Assembly (NCBI GenBank): GCA_913041135.1
Contig: CAJWIF010000001.1
Coordinates: 1 to 64,000, forward strand
Length of the DNA: 64,000 nucleotides
Source of the DNA: an uncultured Flavobacteriales bacterium
Lineage (GTDB): Bacteria > Bacteroidota > Bacteroidia > Flavobacteriales_D > Sanyastnellaceae
Reading direction: 5' to 3'
The stretch's first letter is position 1, and each line of letters starts with the position of its first letter. A program made the position numbers and the translations under genes. The notes below the pieces were generated by a model. It worked only from the letters and a program-made list of their open reading frames with translations, ran no database searches and was not told the DNA's origin. Positions 7,931 to 17,062 of the stretch are shown piece by piece.

Positions 7931-9643
7931 ATGCAATTGTCGGAACAAGAACGCATTCGCAGGGATTCCCTCGTCGAATTACGTAAACTAGGAATTGAAC
8001 CGTATCCCGCGGCCGCATTTGATGCGACCCACCGGTCCACAGAACTTGCGACTTCCTTTCAGGACGGAATGGAAGTCACTTTGGCCGGGCGCTTGATGAG
8101 CCGAAGGATCATGGGGAAGGCGTCTTTTGCTGAAATGCAAGACAGCGAAGGCACGTTCCAACTGTATCTCAACCGAGATGAGCTATGCCCTGGAGAGGAC
8201 AAAACGACGTACAACGTGGTCTTCAAGAAGCTCCTTGATCGCGGAGATTTCATCGGTGTATCCGGAGAAACTTTTACCACCCAAACGGGTGAACAGAGTC
8301 TCCTCGTGAAGGAGCTTACCGTCCTTTCAAAGTCGTTGAAGCCACTCCCTGCAGTGAAGGTGGATGATGCCGGCAACACTCACGATGCCTTCTCTGATCC
8401 CGAATTGAGGTATCGCATGCGCTATGTAGACCTCGTGGTCAATCCCCATGTTCGCGAAACGTTTGAATCCCGATCACGCATCATCCGTACCATTCGGGAA
8501 TCGTTTGATCAACAAGGATGGTTGGAGGTGGACACACCAGTGTTGCAAGCCATACCCGGTGGTGCGGCGGCGCGACCATTCGAAACGCATCACAATGCGT
8601 TGGATATTCCGCTGTATTTGCGAATTGCCAACGAATTGTACCTCAAACGACTCATCGTGGGTGGATTCGAAGGCGTGTATGAATTCTCTCGAAACTTCCG
8701 GAACGAGGGTATGGACCGCACCCACAATCCTGAATTTACGGTGCTGGAACTTTACGTGGCATACAAGGACTATCACTGGATGATGGAGACCATTGAAAAT
8801 CTCATTGGGGATGTCTGCCAATCCGTGCATGGAAAAATGCAGGCCAACTTGGGCGGGCATGAAATCAATTTCAAACCCCCTTACAAGCGCGTCACCATGC
8901 GCGATGCGATAGTGGAACACACCGGGGTTGATATCGACGGAAAGGACGAAGCCGAGCTTCGCAGCGCCTGCCAATCGGTCGGTGTCGACACGGATGACAG
9001 TATGGGAAAAGGCAAGTTGATTGACGAGTTGTTCGGCGAAAAATGCGAACACCACTATATCCAACCGACTTTCATCACCGATTATCCAGTGGAAATGTCA
9101 CCGCTTACTAAAGTGCACCGCGACAAGCCCGACTACACGGAACGGTTTGAATTGATGATCAATGGCACAGAGGTGGCCAACGCGTATAGCGAGCTCAACG
9201 ACCCGATCGTTCAACGGGAGCGGTTTGAAGAACAACTGAAGTTGGGAGAGCGCGGTGACGATGAAGCGATGTTCATTGACCAGGACTTCTTGCGCGCATT
9301 GGAATACGGCATGCCGCCAACGAGTGGCGTGGGAATTGGTATTGACCGCTTAGTCATGATGCTGACCAACCAAACATCCATTCAAGAGGTCTTATTGTTC
9401 CCTCAAATGCGTCCAGAAGTATTCAATGCTGGCCCGGATTTGACAGCATTAGAGGCATTGGGCATTCCACCCGAGTGGGTTGAACATGTGGCTGCTGCTG
9501 GTTTTGATTCCGCCGCTGCTCTGAGTGAGCTATCTCCTGCAGGTCTCCGTGAAAAAATGAACGGATACCGAAAAAAGAACAAATTGTCCATCTCTGCACT
9601 TTCATTGGAAGCTGTGGAATCGTGGTATTCCTCCATTCATTAA
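7931..9643 (+). CDS. lysS: Lysyl-tRNA synthetase, class II
   Basis: This enzyme charges tRNA-Lys. The N-terminal OB-fold anticodon-binding domain (about residues 20-145) is followed by the class II catalytic core. Motif 1 surrounds RSRIIRTIRESFDQQGWLEV, motif 2 is FRNEGMDRTHNPEFT, and motif 3 is GVGIGIDRLVM. The product is 570 residues from the ATG at 7931. After the usual end of bacterial LysRS (LFPQMRPE) there is an extra ~70-residue helical, lysine-containing tail that looks like a helix-hairpin-helix-type element. I believe a similar extension occurs in other Bacteroidota LysRS but could not check. The SufT-like gene follows after 12 bases. Confidence 0.97.
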   Translation: MQLSEQERIRRDSLVELRKLGIEPYPAAAFDATHRSTELATSFQDGMEVTLAGRLMSRRIMGKASFAEMQDSEGTFQLYLNRDELCPGEDKTTYNVVFKKLLDRGDFIGVSGETFTTQTGEQSLLVKELTVLSKSLKPLPAVKVDDAGNTHDAFSDPELRYRMRYVDLVVNPHVRETFESRSRIIRTIRESFDQQGWLEVDTPVLQAIPGGAAARPFETHHNALDIPLYLRIANELYLKRLIVGGFEGVYEFSRNFRNEGMDRTHNPEFTVLELYVAYKDYHWMMETIENLIGDVCQSVHGKMQANLGGHEINFKPPYKRVTMRDAIVEHTGVDIDGKDEAELRSACQSVGVDTDDSMGKGKLIDELFGEKCEHHYIQPTFITDYPVEMSPLTKVHRDKPDYTERFELMINGTEVANAYSELNDPIVQRERFEEQLKLGERGDDEAMFIDQDFLRALEYGMPPTSGVGIGIDRLVMMLTNQTSIQEVLLFPQMRPEVFNAGPDLTALEALGIPPEWVEHVAAAGFDSAAALSELSPAGLREKMNGYRKKNKLSISALSLEAVESWYSSIH

Positions 9644-9655
9644 GGCCCCATATCG

Positions 9656-9967
9656 ATGCCCGCACCTTTCAAGCAATCCATTGTCATTGCCGTTTTGAAA
9701 ACCATTCATGACCCGGAAATTCCTGTGGACATCTATGAATTGGGATTGATTTATGAAGTGAAAATCACGGAGGATGGATTCGTCCACATCGAGATGACAC
9801 TCACTTCGCCCAATTGCCCTGTCGCTGAAAGTCTTCCCGCTGAAGTGGAGGAGAAGGTTTCGGGGATCGAAGGAGCCACAGGTGCTAAGGTCAACATCGT
9901 ATTCGATCCCCCATGGACGCAAGACCTCATGAGTGAAGAAGCCAAACTAGAACTCGGATTCCTTTGA
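9656..9967 (+). CDS. MIP18/DUF59-family iron-sulfur assembly protein (SufT-like)
   Basis: This is a 103-residue DUF59 protein of the SufT/PaaD/YitW type, a cytosolic factor that helps mature Fe-S proteins. The family signature is clear: DPEIPVDIYELGLIYEV near residue 20, and the conserved Cys in TLTSPNCPVAESLP. The FDPPWT motif near the C terminus is also typical. The suf genes that often accompany it are absent here. Its TGA overlaps the TTG start of dxr (TTGA), so the two are translationally coupled. That fits, since the later MEP-pathway enzymes IspG and IspH are Fe-S proteins, but the functional link is inference. Confidence 0.9.
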   Translation: MPAPFKQSIVIAVLKTIHDPEIPVDIYELGLIYEVKITEDGFVHIEMTLTSPNCPVAESLPAEVEEKVSGIEGATGAKVNIVFDPPWTQDLMSEEAKLELGFL

Positions 9968-11145
9968 GTACAGACCAACCGACCACCCGTGGCATTGCCA
10001 TTCTTGGGAGCACCGGATCCATCGGAACCCAAGCCTTAGAGGTCATCCGGCAACAGCCCGAAGCCTTGCACGTTGAAGTTCTCAGCGCATATCGCAATGC
10101 TGACTTGCTGATTGAGCAAGCCTTGGAATTTCATCCGAATACCGTGGTCATTGGAGAACTTTCGTTGCTCTCGAAAGTCAAAGACGCGTTGTTTGATGAG
10201 GGCATTAAAGTCTACGCAGGAGAAGATGCACTCGAGCAAATTGTGGAGATGGCGGGGATCGATATGGTGCTCACGGCTTTGATGGGCGCCGCCGGATTGC
10301 GACCAACCTTGAAGGCCATACGCGCCGGAAAAGACATCGCGCTTGCCAACAAAGAAACGTTGGTGGTAGCTGGAGAGTTGATCATGTCAGAAGCACGCGC
10401 TGCAGGCGTGAACATCCACCCTGTTGATTCGGAGCACAGTGCCATTTACCAATGTCTCGCTGGAGAAGTGTTGAATCCCATTGAGAAGATCATTCTTACG
10501 GCTTCTGGAGGCCCTTTTCGCGGGCGTACGCGTGAAGCGTTGGAGGGAGTGACCAAAGCGCAAGCGCTGAAACACCCCAATTGGAGCATGGGCGCCAAGA
10601 TCACCATCGACAGCGCTTCGATGATGAACAAGGGCCTAGAGGTCATTGAAGCGAAGTGGTTATTCGATTTGCGCATGGATCAGGTAGATGTTGTCGTGCA
10701 TCCACAGAGCATTATCCATAGCTGTGTCCAATTCGAAGACGGCTCGATCAAAGCCCAAATGGGATTGCCTGATATGAAATTGCCCATCCAATACGCCTTG
10801 GGATATCCAAGACGTTTGGCCAATAATTTCGAGCGGTTCGATTTCATGAACTATCCCCAGCTCACGTTTGAAAAACCAGACTTGGAGGCCTTCCGGAATC
10901 TAGCGCTGGCGTTTGAAGCGGGAAACAAGGGAGGGAACGCTCCGTGCATTTTAAACGCCGCAAACGAAGTGGCTGTTGCGCGTTTCCTTGCGGACGAAAT
11001 TACTTTTTTAGAACTGACATCCGTAGTCGAACATGCCTTATCTCGTGTGGAATGGCTTGAATGTCCAGGTCTTGATGGGCTCCTCGATAGCGATGCAGAA
11101 GCACGCGTCAAGGCAGGCGAATATGCGCAGCAATTGGTCCGATAA
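9964..11145 (+). CDS. dxr: 1-deoxy-D-xylulose 5-phosphate reductoisomerase
   Basis: This is the second enzyme of the MEP isoprenoid pathway, converting DXP to MEP with NADPH. The N-terminal Rossmann motif ILGSTGSIGTQALEVI, the ANKETLVVAGE loop, the catalytic metal-site region PVDSEHSAIYQCL and the segment TIDSASMMNKGLEVIEA are all intact. Length is 393 residues, as expected. No ATG precedes the Rossmann motif in frame. The start used is TTG at 9964, overlapping the upstream stop. A hairpin that overlaps the TAA stop probably ends transcription. Confidence 0.97.
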   Translation: MSTDQPTTRGIAILGSTGSIGTQALEVIRQQPEALHVEVLSAYRNADLLIEQALEFHPNTVVIGELSLLSKVKDALFDEGIKVYAGEDALEQIVEMAGIDMVLTALMGAAGLRPTLKAIRAGKDIALANKETLVVAGELIMSEARAAGVNIHPVDSEHSAIYQCLAGEVLNPIEKIILTASGGPFRGRTREALEGVTKAQALKHPNWSMGAKITIDSASMMNKGLEVIEAKWLFDLRMDQVDVVVHPQSIIHSCVQFEDGSIKAQMGLPDMKLPIQYALGYPRRLANNFERFDFMNYPQLTFEKPDLEAFRNLALAFEAGNKGGNAPCILNAANEVAVARFLADEITFLELTSVVEHALSRVEWLECPGLDGLLDSDAEARVKAGEYAQQLVR

Positions 11146-11165
11146 AGCGTTCCTACAGGACGCTT
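11145..11165. terminator. Bidirectional hairpin between dxr and frr
   Basis: AAGCGT-T-CCT-AC-AGG-ACGCTT forms a nine-pair stem with one bulged T and a tight loop. It lies exactly between the convergent stops of dxr (TAA 11143-11145) and frr (TAA read from 11166-11164), overlapping both. It lacks a strong T-run on either side, so its efficiency is uncertain. Confidence 0.55.
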
Positions 11166-11727
11166 AGACCGTCATTATATCCGATTCTTTCGCGGCCAAA
11201 ATCTCATCAATTTTCTTGATGTAGCCATCGGTCAAAGTCTGAACTTCGGCCTCTCCGTCTTTTGCCATGTCCTCGCTCAGCCCATCATTCTTAGCGGCCT
11301 TGATGAAATCATTCGCTTCCTTTCTAGCATTGCGAATACCCACTCGAGCTCCTTCCCCTTCCCCACGTGCGCGCTTCGTTAAATCACGGCGGCGATCCTC
11401 GGTTAAAGATGGAATGTTAATCAAGATAGACTCTCCGTTGTTCATTGGATTCAACCCCAAATTGGCATTGATGATGGCTGTGGCGATGTTGTCAAGCATG
11501 GACTTTTCCCACGCTTGCACCGTCAAGGTTCGTGCGTCTGTTGAATTCACGTTGGCCACTTGGCTCAATGGTGTCATCGCACCATAATAATCCACCTTCA
11601 CACTGTCTAACATCGCAGGGTGTGCTTTTCCAGCGCGCACTTTGGTCAACTCAGACTCCATGTGCTTGATGGCTTTATCCATGGCTTCTCGCGCCACATC
11701 CAATGCCATTTCAATTTCCTCGCTCAT
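11164..11727 (-). CDS. frr: Ribosome recycling factor
   Basis: RRF, with EF-G, splits post-termination ribosomes. The 187-residue protein is all-helical at the ends, with the conserved RAGKAHPAMLDSVKVDYYG, the domain II segment and ILINIPSLTEDRRRDLTKRA. It is the last gene of a leftward rpsB-tsf-pyrH-frr order that is conserved in bacteria. It starts 11 bases after the pyrH stop. Confidence 0.97.
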   Translation of the reverse strand: MSEEIEMALDVAREAMDKAIKHMESELTKVRAGKAHPAMLDSVKVDYYGAMTPLSQVANVNSTDARTLTVQAWEKSMLDNIATAIINANLGLNPMNNGESILINIPSLTEDRRRDLTKRARGEGEGARVGIRNARKEANDFIKAAKNDGLSEDMAKDGEAEVQTLTDGYIKKIDEILAAKESDIMTV

Positions 11728-11738
11728 CGGTTCCGTAT

Positions 11739-12476
<738 letters not shown>

Positions 12477-12496
12477 TCATTCGGCACAGAAAACAA

Positions 12497-12524
12497 CAAG
12501 GGCCACCAAAAAAGGCAGCCCTTG
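12497..12524 (-). terminator. Hairpin with T-rich flank after tsf
   Basis: On the minus strand CAAGGGC and GCCCTTG pair perfectly around a T-rich loop and are followed by TTGTTTTC. It lies about 27 bases past the tsf stop, between tsf and pyrH. It could be a full terminator or an attenuating one that lowers pyrH-frr expression relative to rpsB-tsf. Confidence 0.6.
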
Positions 12525-12550
12525 CTTTTAAACTCCTAAATGGGATTGTA

Positions 12551-13378
12551 TCAATCCAGTGCTTCGCGGCAATATGCTGTCAAAACAGCATCATTGTTGG
12601 CGGCCTTCACATAGGCGGCAACATTGATTTTATTGTCCTTGATGAACATCTGGTTTACCAACGTGGCTTCCTTAAACCACTTCTTCAAGCGGCCTTCGGC
12701 AATCTTTTCAGCCATCTCTTCTGGCTTGCCCTCTTGGATGGCAAGTTCCTTTCCAATGGCGCGTTCTTTTTCGATCAAATCAGCAGGAATGGTGGTCTCG
12801 TCCAACGCTACAGGTGCCATTGCGGCAGCTTGCATCGCAACATTACGCCCCACCTCACTATCCACTGAGGCCGAAAAACCAACAAGCGTAGCCAACCGGT
12901 TTCCAGGGTGGATGTACGCTGCTACCTGAGAAGCGCTCATTGTGTGATACACCGCAACTTCAATTTTTTCGCCAATCTTTCCGATTTGCTCGGTAATCTT
13001 CTCAGCAACAGAAACACCAGAGCCTGGATATTCCTGTTCCATCAAAGCTTCCTTTGATTGGAGTTTATTGCTCAACGCGAGGTCTACCAGCGTCTGGGCG
13101 ACTCCTACAAATTCTTCGTTTTTCGCAACAAAGTCCGTTTCGCAATTCAACGACAACAAGACTCCGAAATCACCTTCGCCATTCGAAGATGCCAAAATGA
13201 CACCCTCGCCTGTTTCGCGATCTCCGCGCTTCGCCGCAACCTTTTGTCCTTTCAGACGCAAAATTTCAATGGCTTTTTCTGTATTTCCTTCGGCTTCTTG
13301 GAGAGCTTTTTTGCAATCCATCATACCGGCTCCGGTTTGCTTCCGGAGATTGTTCACTTCAGCAGCTGTGATGCTCAT
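12551..13378 (-). CDS. tsf: Elongation factor Ts
   Basis: EF-Ts is the nucleotide-exchange factor for EF-Tu. The N-terminal UBA-like domain includes LRKQTGAGMMDCKKALQEA and GNTEKAIEILRLKG, and the core has NCETDFVAKNEEF, the TDFV motif that contacts EF-Tu. Length is 275 residues. It follows rpsB in the usual order with a 67-base gap. Confidence 0.97.
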   Translation of the reverse strand: MSITAAEVNNLRKQTGAGMMDCKKALQEAEGNTEKAIEILRLKGQKVAAKRGDRETGEGVILASSNGEGDFGVLLSLNCETDFVAKNEEFVGVAQTLVDLALSNKLQSKEALMEQEYPGSGVSVAEKITEQIGKIGEKIEVAVYHTMSASQVAAYIHPGNRLATLVGFSASVDSEVGRNVAMQAAAMAPVALDETTIPADLIEKERAIGKELAIQEGKPEEMAEKIAEGRLKKWFKEATLVNQMFIKDNKINVAAYVKAANNDAVLTAYCREALD

Positions 13379-13445
13379 GATTTGGTTTTTTTGAGGGGCG
13401 TGGGATCATCCCACCGCACGTTCAATGCCTAAATAAATTAAGGAA

Positions 13446-14327
13446 TCAATCTTCCTTCTTGTCCTCTGAAGGAGCTTCAGCAGCAGGAGCTTCAGCAACA
13501 GGAGCTTCAGCAACAGCGGCTTCAGCAGCAGGGGCTTCAGCAACAGCGGCTTCAGCAGCAGGGGCTTCAGCAGCAGCTTCAGTTGCTTCTTTCTTCGCTT
13601 TTGACTTTGCAATTGCAGCGTCCGCAGCGTCCTTATCTGACTTGCGTTCCTGAAGGCCTTCAGCTACAGCTTGTGACAAAGCGTCCAAAACCAAAGCAAT
13701 CGAACGGCTAGCGTCGTCATTGGAAGGAATTGGGAAATCGACTGGTCGTGGATCTGAATTGGTATCTACCATCGCGAAAACAGGGATGCCCAATTTCTTC
13801 GCTTCGGCAAGAGCAATGTGCTCTTTACTCACATCAACAATAAAGATTGCTGCTGGGATTCGAGTCAAGTCAGTAATGGAACCGAGGTTTTTCTCCAGCT
13901 TGGCACGCTGACGGCTCACCTGCAAGCGCTCACGCTTGGACATGGTCTTCAAAGTTCCGTCTTCACCCATCTTGTCGATCTGCGACATCTTTCGAACCCC
14001 CTTTCGGATGGTAGCGAAATTCGTCAACATACCTCCTGACCAACGCTCCGTGACGTATGGCATGCCAATCGCCTTCACTCGCTCTGCAACAACATCTTTC
14101 GCTTGCTTCTTCGTAGCAACAAACAAAATCTTTTTACCGCTCTTGGCAATTTGTTTCATTGCAGCTGCGGCTTCGTCTAGCTTGACGCCGGTTTTGTGCA
14201 AATCAATGATGTGGATTCCTTTCTTCTCGGTGAAGATGTAAGGAGCCATATGTGGGTTCCACTTGCGCTTGAGGTGGCCGAAGTGCACTCCGGCTTGGAG
14301 CATTTGCTCGAATGATGTTCTTTCCAT
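13446..14327 (-). CDS. rpsB: Ribosomal protein uS2 with Ala/Glu-rich C-terminal tail
   Basis: This is small-subunit protein S2, 293 residues from the ATG at 14327. The ribosomal core (about 1-225) carries the typical start EQMLQAGVHFGHLKRKWNP, IIDLHKT and the RWSGGMLTNFATI region. A ~65-residue low-complexity tail follows, built from repeats of AEAPAAEA and AEAPVAEA and ending in DKKED; the DNA repeat is at about 13480-13590. Such tails occur on S2 in other Bacteroidota, and the repeat number probably varies between strains. A reading extending upstream to a GTG at 14372 runs through the structured leader and is unlikely. Confidence 0.95.
   Translation of the reverse strand: MERTSFEQMLQAGVHFGHLKRKWNPHMAPYIFTEKKGIHIIDLHKTGVKLDEAAAAMKQIAKSGKKILFVATKKQAKDVVAERVKAIGMPYVTERWSGGMLTNFATIRKGVRKMSQIDKMGEDGTLKTMSKRERLQVSRQRAKLEKNLGSITDLTRIPAAIFIVDVSKEHIALAEAKKLGIPVFAMVDTNSDPRPVDFPIPSNDDASRSIALVLDALSQAVAEGLQERKSDKDAADAAIAKSKAKKEATEAAAEAPAAEAAVAEAPAAEAAVAEAPVAEAPAAEAPSEDKKED
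13480..13590. repeat. Short tandem repeat encoding the acidic/alanine tail of S2
   Basis: Imperfect 15-base units of the type GCTTCAGCARCAGGG/C are repeated about seven times. In the rpsB frame they encode alternating Ala/Glu/Pro. The block also opens artefactual Leu/Lys-rich and Ala/Ser-rich frames on both strands. Confidence 0.85.
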
Positions 14328-14348
14328 GTTTACGTTCCTGGATTGTTC

Positions 14349-14396
14349 AACTTCTGGGTAGCCATCTGGCACTTTGCCTAATGAGTCCGAGAAGTT
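14349..14396 (-). ncRNA. Possible structured leader of rpsB mRNA
   Basis: In the rpsB 5' region, AACTTCT and AGAAGTT are perfect complements 34 bases apart, starting about 22 bases before the ATG. Between them lie smaller hairpins: GGCA-AAG-TGCC, and TGG-CTAC-CCA, the last sharing one base with the closing stem. Ribosomal protein operons are often autoregulated by binding of the product to such leaders, and S2 regulates rpsB-tsf in E. coli. That this element does so here is inference. Confidence 0.4.
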
Positions 14397-14475
14397 TGGA
14401 TGCTAAACAGCTATGTTGTTAAATAAATTCAAAGAGAAAATCGAAGAAACGATTCTATCCAATTCAAACAAGCGA

Positions 14476-14862
14476 TTAACGCTTTGAGAACTGAGACTTC
14501 TTACGTGCTTTCTTCTGACCAAACTTCTTGCGCTCCACCATACGGGGATCACGAGTGGTCAAACCGTGTTGCTTCAAAATAGGCTTCCATTCAGGATTGA
14601 TTTCAATCAATGCCTTGGAAATGGCCAAGCGAACTGCTTCTGCCTGTCCTGTGATACCTCCACCATCAACGTTGACATTCATGTCATACTGACCTGCGGT
14701 CTCCGTCAACATGAACGGTTGGTTGATTTTATACTGAAGAACGGCCGTGGTGAAATACGTATTCGCTTCCAACTTGTTCACAGTCAAAGCTCCCTTTCCT
14801 GGCTTCAGGTAGAGACGTGCGACTGCTGTTTTTCGGCGGCCAGATGTGTTGATGACTTCCAT
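14476..14862 (-). CDS. rpsI: Ribosomal protein uS9
   Basis: This is small-subunit protein S9, 128 residues. It begins NTSGRRKTAVARLYLKPGKG, contains VNVDGGGITGQAEAVRLAISKAL, and ends with the basic tail KFGQKKARKKSQFSKR that reaches the P-site tRNA. It is 23 bases downstream of rplM, the standard rplM-rpsI pair. Confidence 0.98.
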   Translation of the reverse strand: MEVINTSGRRKTAVARLYLKPGKGALTVNKLEANTYFTTAVLQYKINQPFMLTETAGQYDMNVNVDGGGITGQAEAVRLAISKALIEINPEWKPILKQHGLTTRDPRMVERKKFGQKKARKKSQFSKR

Positions 14863-14885
14863 GCGGATGATTGATCAGGCTAAGG

Positions 14886-15335
14886 TCAGGCGTTGAGTGT
14901 GAAAAGCTCCGGTTGTTGAGCTTCGTGCTTGTGATCGGGACCGACCACAACGTGAAGGTTACGGAACAAGGCGCGTCCCAAAGTATTCTTTGGCAACATT
15001 CCGCGAACGGCATCTTCCACCATCGCAAATGGCTTCCGTGACATTTGCTCGCGGGCAGTTCGTTTGCGCTGGCCTCCAGGATATCCCGTATACCGGATGT
15101 ATTCCTTTTGGTCCCACTTGTTTCCAGTCAAAACAATTTTCTCCGCATTGATTACGATGACATAATCCCCGCAATCAGCGTGAGGCGTGAAATTGGTCTT
15201 GTGCTTGCCACGAAGGCGCTTGGCGACCTCTGACGCTAGACGGCCTAAAGTCTGGCCTTCAGCATCGACAAGTAACCACTTTTTATCAGCATTCTCCTTA
15301 TTAGCGGAGAGCGTCTTGTAGCTCAAAGTATCCAC
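14886..15335 (-). CDS. rplM: Ribosomal protein uL13
   Basis: This is large-subunit protein L13, with the conserved LGRLASEVAKRLRGK, HADCGDYVIVINAEK, YRYTGYPGGQR-like and VRGMLPKNTLGRALFR regions. I favour the GTG at 15335, giving DTLSYKTLSANKE at the N terminus and 149 residues, because Bacteroidota L13 proteins start with this sequence. Another in-frame GTG at 15362 would add nine residues. No ATG is available. Confidence 0.93.
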   Translation of the reverse strand: MDTLSYKTLSANKENADKKWLLVDAEGQTLGRLASEVAKRLRGKHKTNFTPHADCGDYVIVINAEKIVLTGNKWDQKEYIRYTGYPGGQRKRTAREQMSRKPFAMVEDAVRGMLPKNTLGRALFRNLHVVVGPDHKHEAQQPELFTLNA

Positions 15336-15455
15336 GGTGAGTGTTTTGAATGTACTGTTCACCCCAAAATTGGGGCTGCGAAGATAGCAAACGGATGTTT
15401 ACAACCCAAGCTCAGGTGTGGACAAAAATCACATCGCATCAAATTCCTTCTCTAA

Positions 15456-16580
15456 TCAGTCCTTTTCAGGCCATCCCGCATGCATGCTTCTACCCAATAA
15501 ATCAATGGATTGAGCTGCCTTTCCTTGTTGTGGTCCGACCTGAATTTCCTGTATTTGACCCTGAGGATGAATCCAAAACAGGCGCTCACCGTCCGCTGAA
15601 ATCCCAAAATCAAAGCTCCCTTGGCCTTTTTCATACCCCTTCCACTTTCCTTGAGGAGGCAGAACAATTGCGTCAAACTCCAAACCCGATTTCTCCAATG
15701 AATCCGTCAGACGCCACCCCTTTAACGTACACCAACTCTCACTCCGGTTCGTGATCACAATCCAATCAGCTGGTTGACCTTTTGCATGTACTTCTGAAAC
15801 GTATGCCGCTCCTGAGGTGCACACAGGAGGCACAACAGGCGCGACTTGATTGCCCTGTTCACCCACCATCACAAGCGCACTAGGAATCTTGGTTTTCGAT
15901 TTCTTGCGTTTCTTAAGGCGGTCCAATGTCCAACTCAAGTTGGTTTTTAGGATGTGCTGCGTTTGCGGATCGACCGCATTCCATTGCTGTGACCAGATAT
16001 AGCCAATGCTTGCGGACAACGCCTTGCTTACCTGTCGCGTAAACAACCATCGAAAGCGCGTCTTTTGGTCAGCAAACGTTTCGAAATCGGGGAAGAGTTC
16101 AATATCTGTTTTCCATCGCCAGAGACCAGTCCAATCATGCTGATAGCCAAAGCGAAACCTGACAGACTCATCAACTTCCATCCAAGGGGTGTCATTTGCC
16201 CCAATACTCGGGCCCAAGGATTGAGAACCCATGAGTCGGGCGTTCCATTTCCCAATTCCCCATTGACCTTCGCTGCTCAGGCGCAAAGCCAAACGCTGTC
16301 GGGGAGTATAGCCGCCCGTCCGGGTTCGTTCTTCTGAATATCGGTATTGGACGTTCGCAGTAATCCGAGAGAATAGTTTTTTCTCAATCGAGGCGTCCAA
16401 AATGCCGCGTTGATGTCGAGATAGGTCTGCGTCCCAGCGGTTTTCCCATTGCAACGACCAGGCCCAATCATTGCGCAACCTCTGGTCCACTTCCACGCCA
16501 AGCCAACCGCCAGTCTCAGACCATTGGCCCCACATGGATTGCGTGAATAAACTCAAAATTAGGAACAACGCTATTCGCAT
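15456..16580 (-). CDS. DUF2490 barrel-like protein fused to a lamin-tail-like domain
   Basis: The protein is 374 residues from the ATG at 16580. A signal peptide (hydrophobic to about residue 16, cut before GQWSETGGW) is followed by a DUF2490-type outer membrane beta-barrel-like region to about residue 225, with alternating aromatic strands such as QWENRWDADLSRHQRG. A basic linker (RLKKRKKSKTK) leads to a C-terminal ~130-residue domain. Its pattern AYVSEVHAKG, DWIVITNRSESWCTLKGWRL and GERLFWIH resembles a lamin tail domain. That combination in one polypeptide looks unusual to me. The start is two bases beyond the stop of the upstream lipoprotein gene, so the pair is coupled. Function is unknown; surface exposure is inferred. 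Confidence 0.75.
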   Translation of the reverse strand: MRIALFLILSLFTQSMWGQWSETGGWLGVEVDQRLRNDWAWSLQWENRWDADLSRHQRGILDASIEKKLFSRITANVQYRYSEERTRTGGYTPRQRLALRLSSEGQWGIGKWNARLMGSQSLGPSIGANDTPWMEVDESVRFRFGYQHDWTGLWRWKTDIELFPDFETFADQKTRFRWLFTRQVSKALSASIGYIWSQQWNAVDPQTQHILKTNLSWTLDRLKKRKKSKTKIPSALVMVGEQGNQVAPVVPPVCTSGAAYVSEVHAKGQPADWIVITNRSESWCTLKGWRLTDSLEKSGLEFDAIVLPPQGKWKGYEKGQGSFDFGISADGERLFWIHPQGQIQEIQVGPQQGKAAQSIDLLGRSMHAGWPEKD

Positions 16581-16581
16581 C

Positions 16582-17019
16582 TCAGATGTCTTCAAAAATC
16601 CGCAAGACCCCTAAATCCAGCGCTTCATCCCGATCAACAACGGTCACCTCTTGGATGATGGCGATTTTAGGTGCGTTGTTAAAAGCCGGCAGGGTGTCTT
16701 CGCTGTAAACGTAAACAGTGTAATCCCCAGTTCTCATACCATAAAAAGCAAATTCCCCGTCGAAATTGGTCTGAACACGGTCATCCGGACCCACCCGGTC
16801 GCCATAAATGATGAACACATCTTCGTCAGCAGCGGGTGCTCGGACCGCGCCGCTTGGGTTTGTTATGACCAGCCGTTGTTCCACTTCAATCTTACCGTGT
16901 ATCACGGCTTGACCACCTTCACCAGGGGTTCGCGTGCAACCAATCGCTATGATTGTACACGCCAAACCGGCTATCCAAACTAAATTTGGGTGCCATTCGA
17001 AAATTTGATTCCTATTCAT
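16582..17019 (-). CDS. Lipoprotein with a carboxypeptidase-regulatory-like Ig domain
   Basis: This is a 145-residue protein starting at the ATG at 17019. A hydrophobic segment ends in the lipobox-like IIAIGC near residue 28, so it is probably lipidated. The rest is a single beta-sandwich: the stretch TNFDGEFAFYGMRTGDYTVYV is typical of CarboxypepD_reg/SdrD B-like domains, which act as extracellular scaffolds. It overlaps nothing upstream and is coupled to the DUF2490-lamin-tail gene downstream, suggesting the two form one envelope unit. A cysteine-poor, acidic composition is consistent with secretion. The specific role is unknown. Confidence 0.75.
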   Translation of the reverse strand: MNRNQIFEWHPNLVWIAGLACTIIAIGCTRTPGEGGQAVIHGKIEVEQRLVITNPSGAVRAPAADEDVFIIYGDRVGPDDRVQTNFDGEFAFYGMRTGDYTVYVYSEDTLPAFNNAPKIAIIQEVTVVDRDEALDLGVLRIFEDI

Positions 17020-17062
17020 GAGAGTGCAAAGTAGCAACTGAAGTAATTTCGAACACAAGAAC

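Noticed and set aside
13480-13590. CRISPR-like short repeats
   Set aside because: The units are adjacent without unique spacers and are coding.
13406-13612. Leu/Lys-rich open frame on the minus strand
   Set aside because: It is an artefact of the repeat encoding the S2 tail, read in a different frame, with a non-protein-like LLLKPLLLK pattern.
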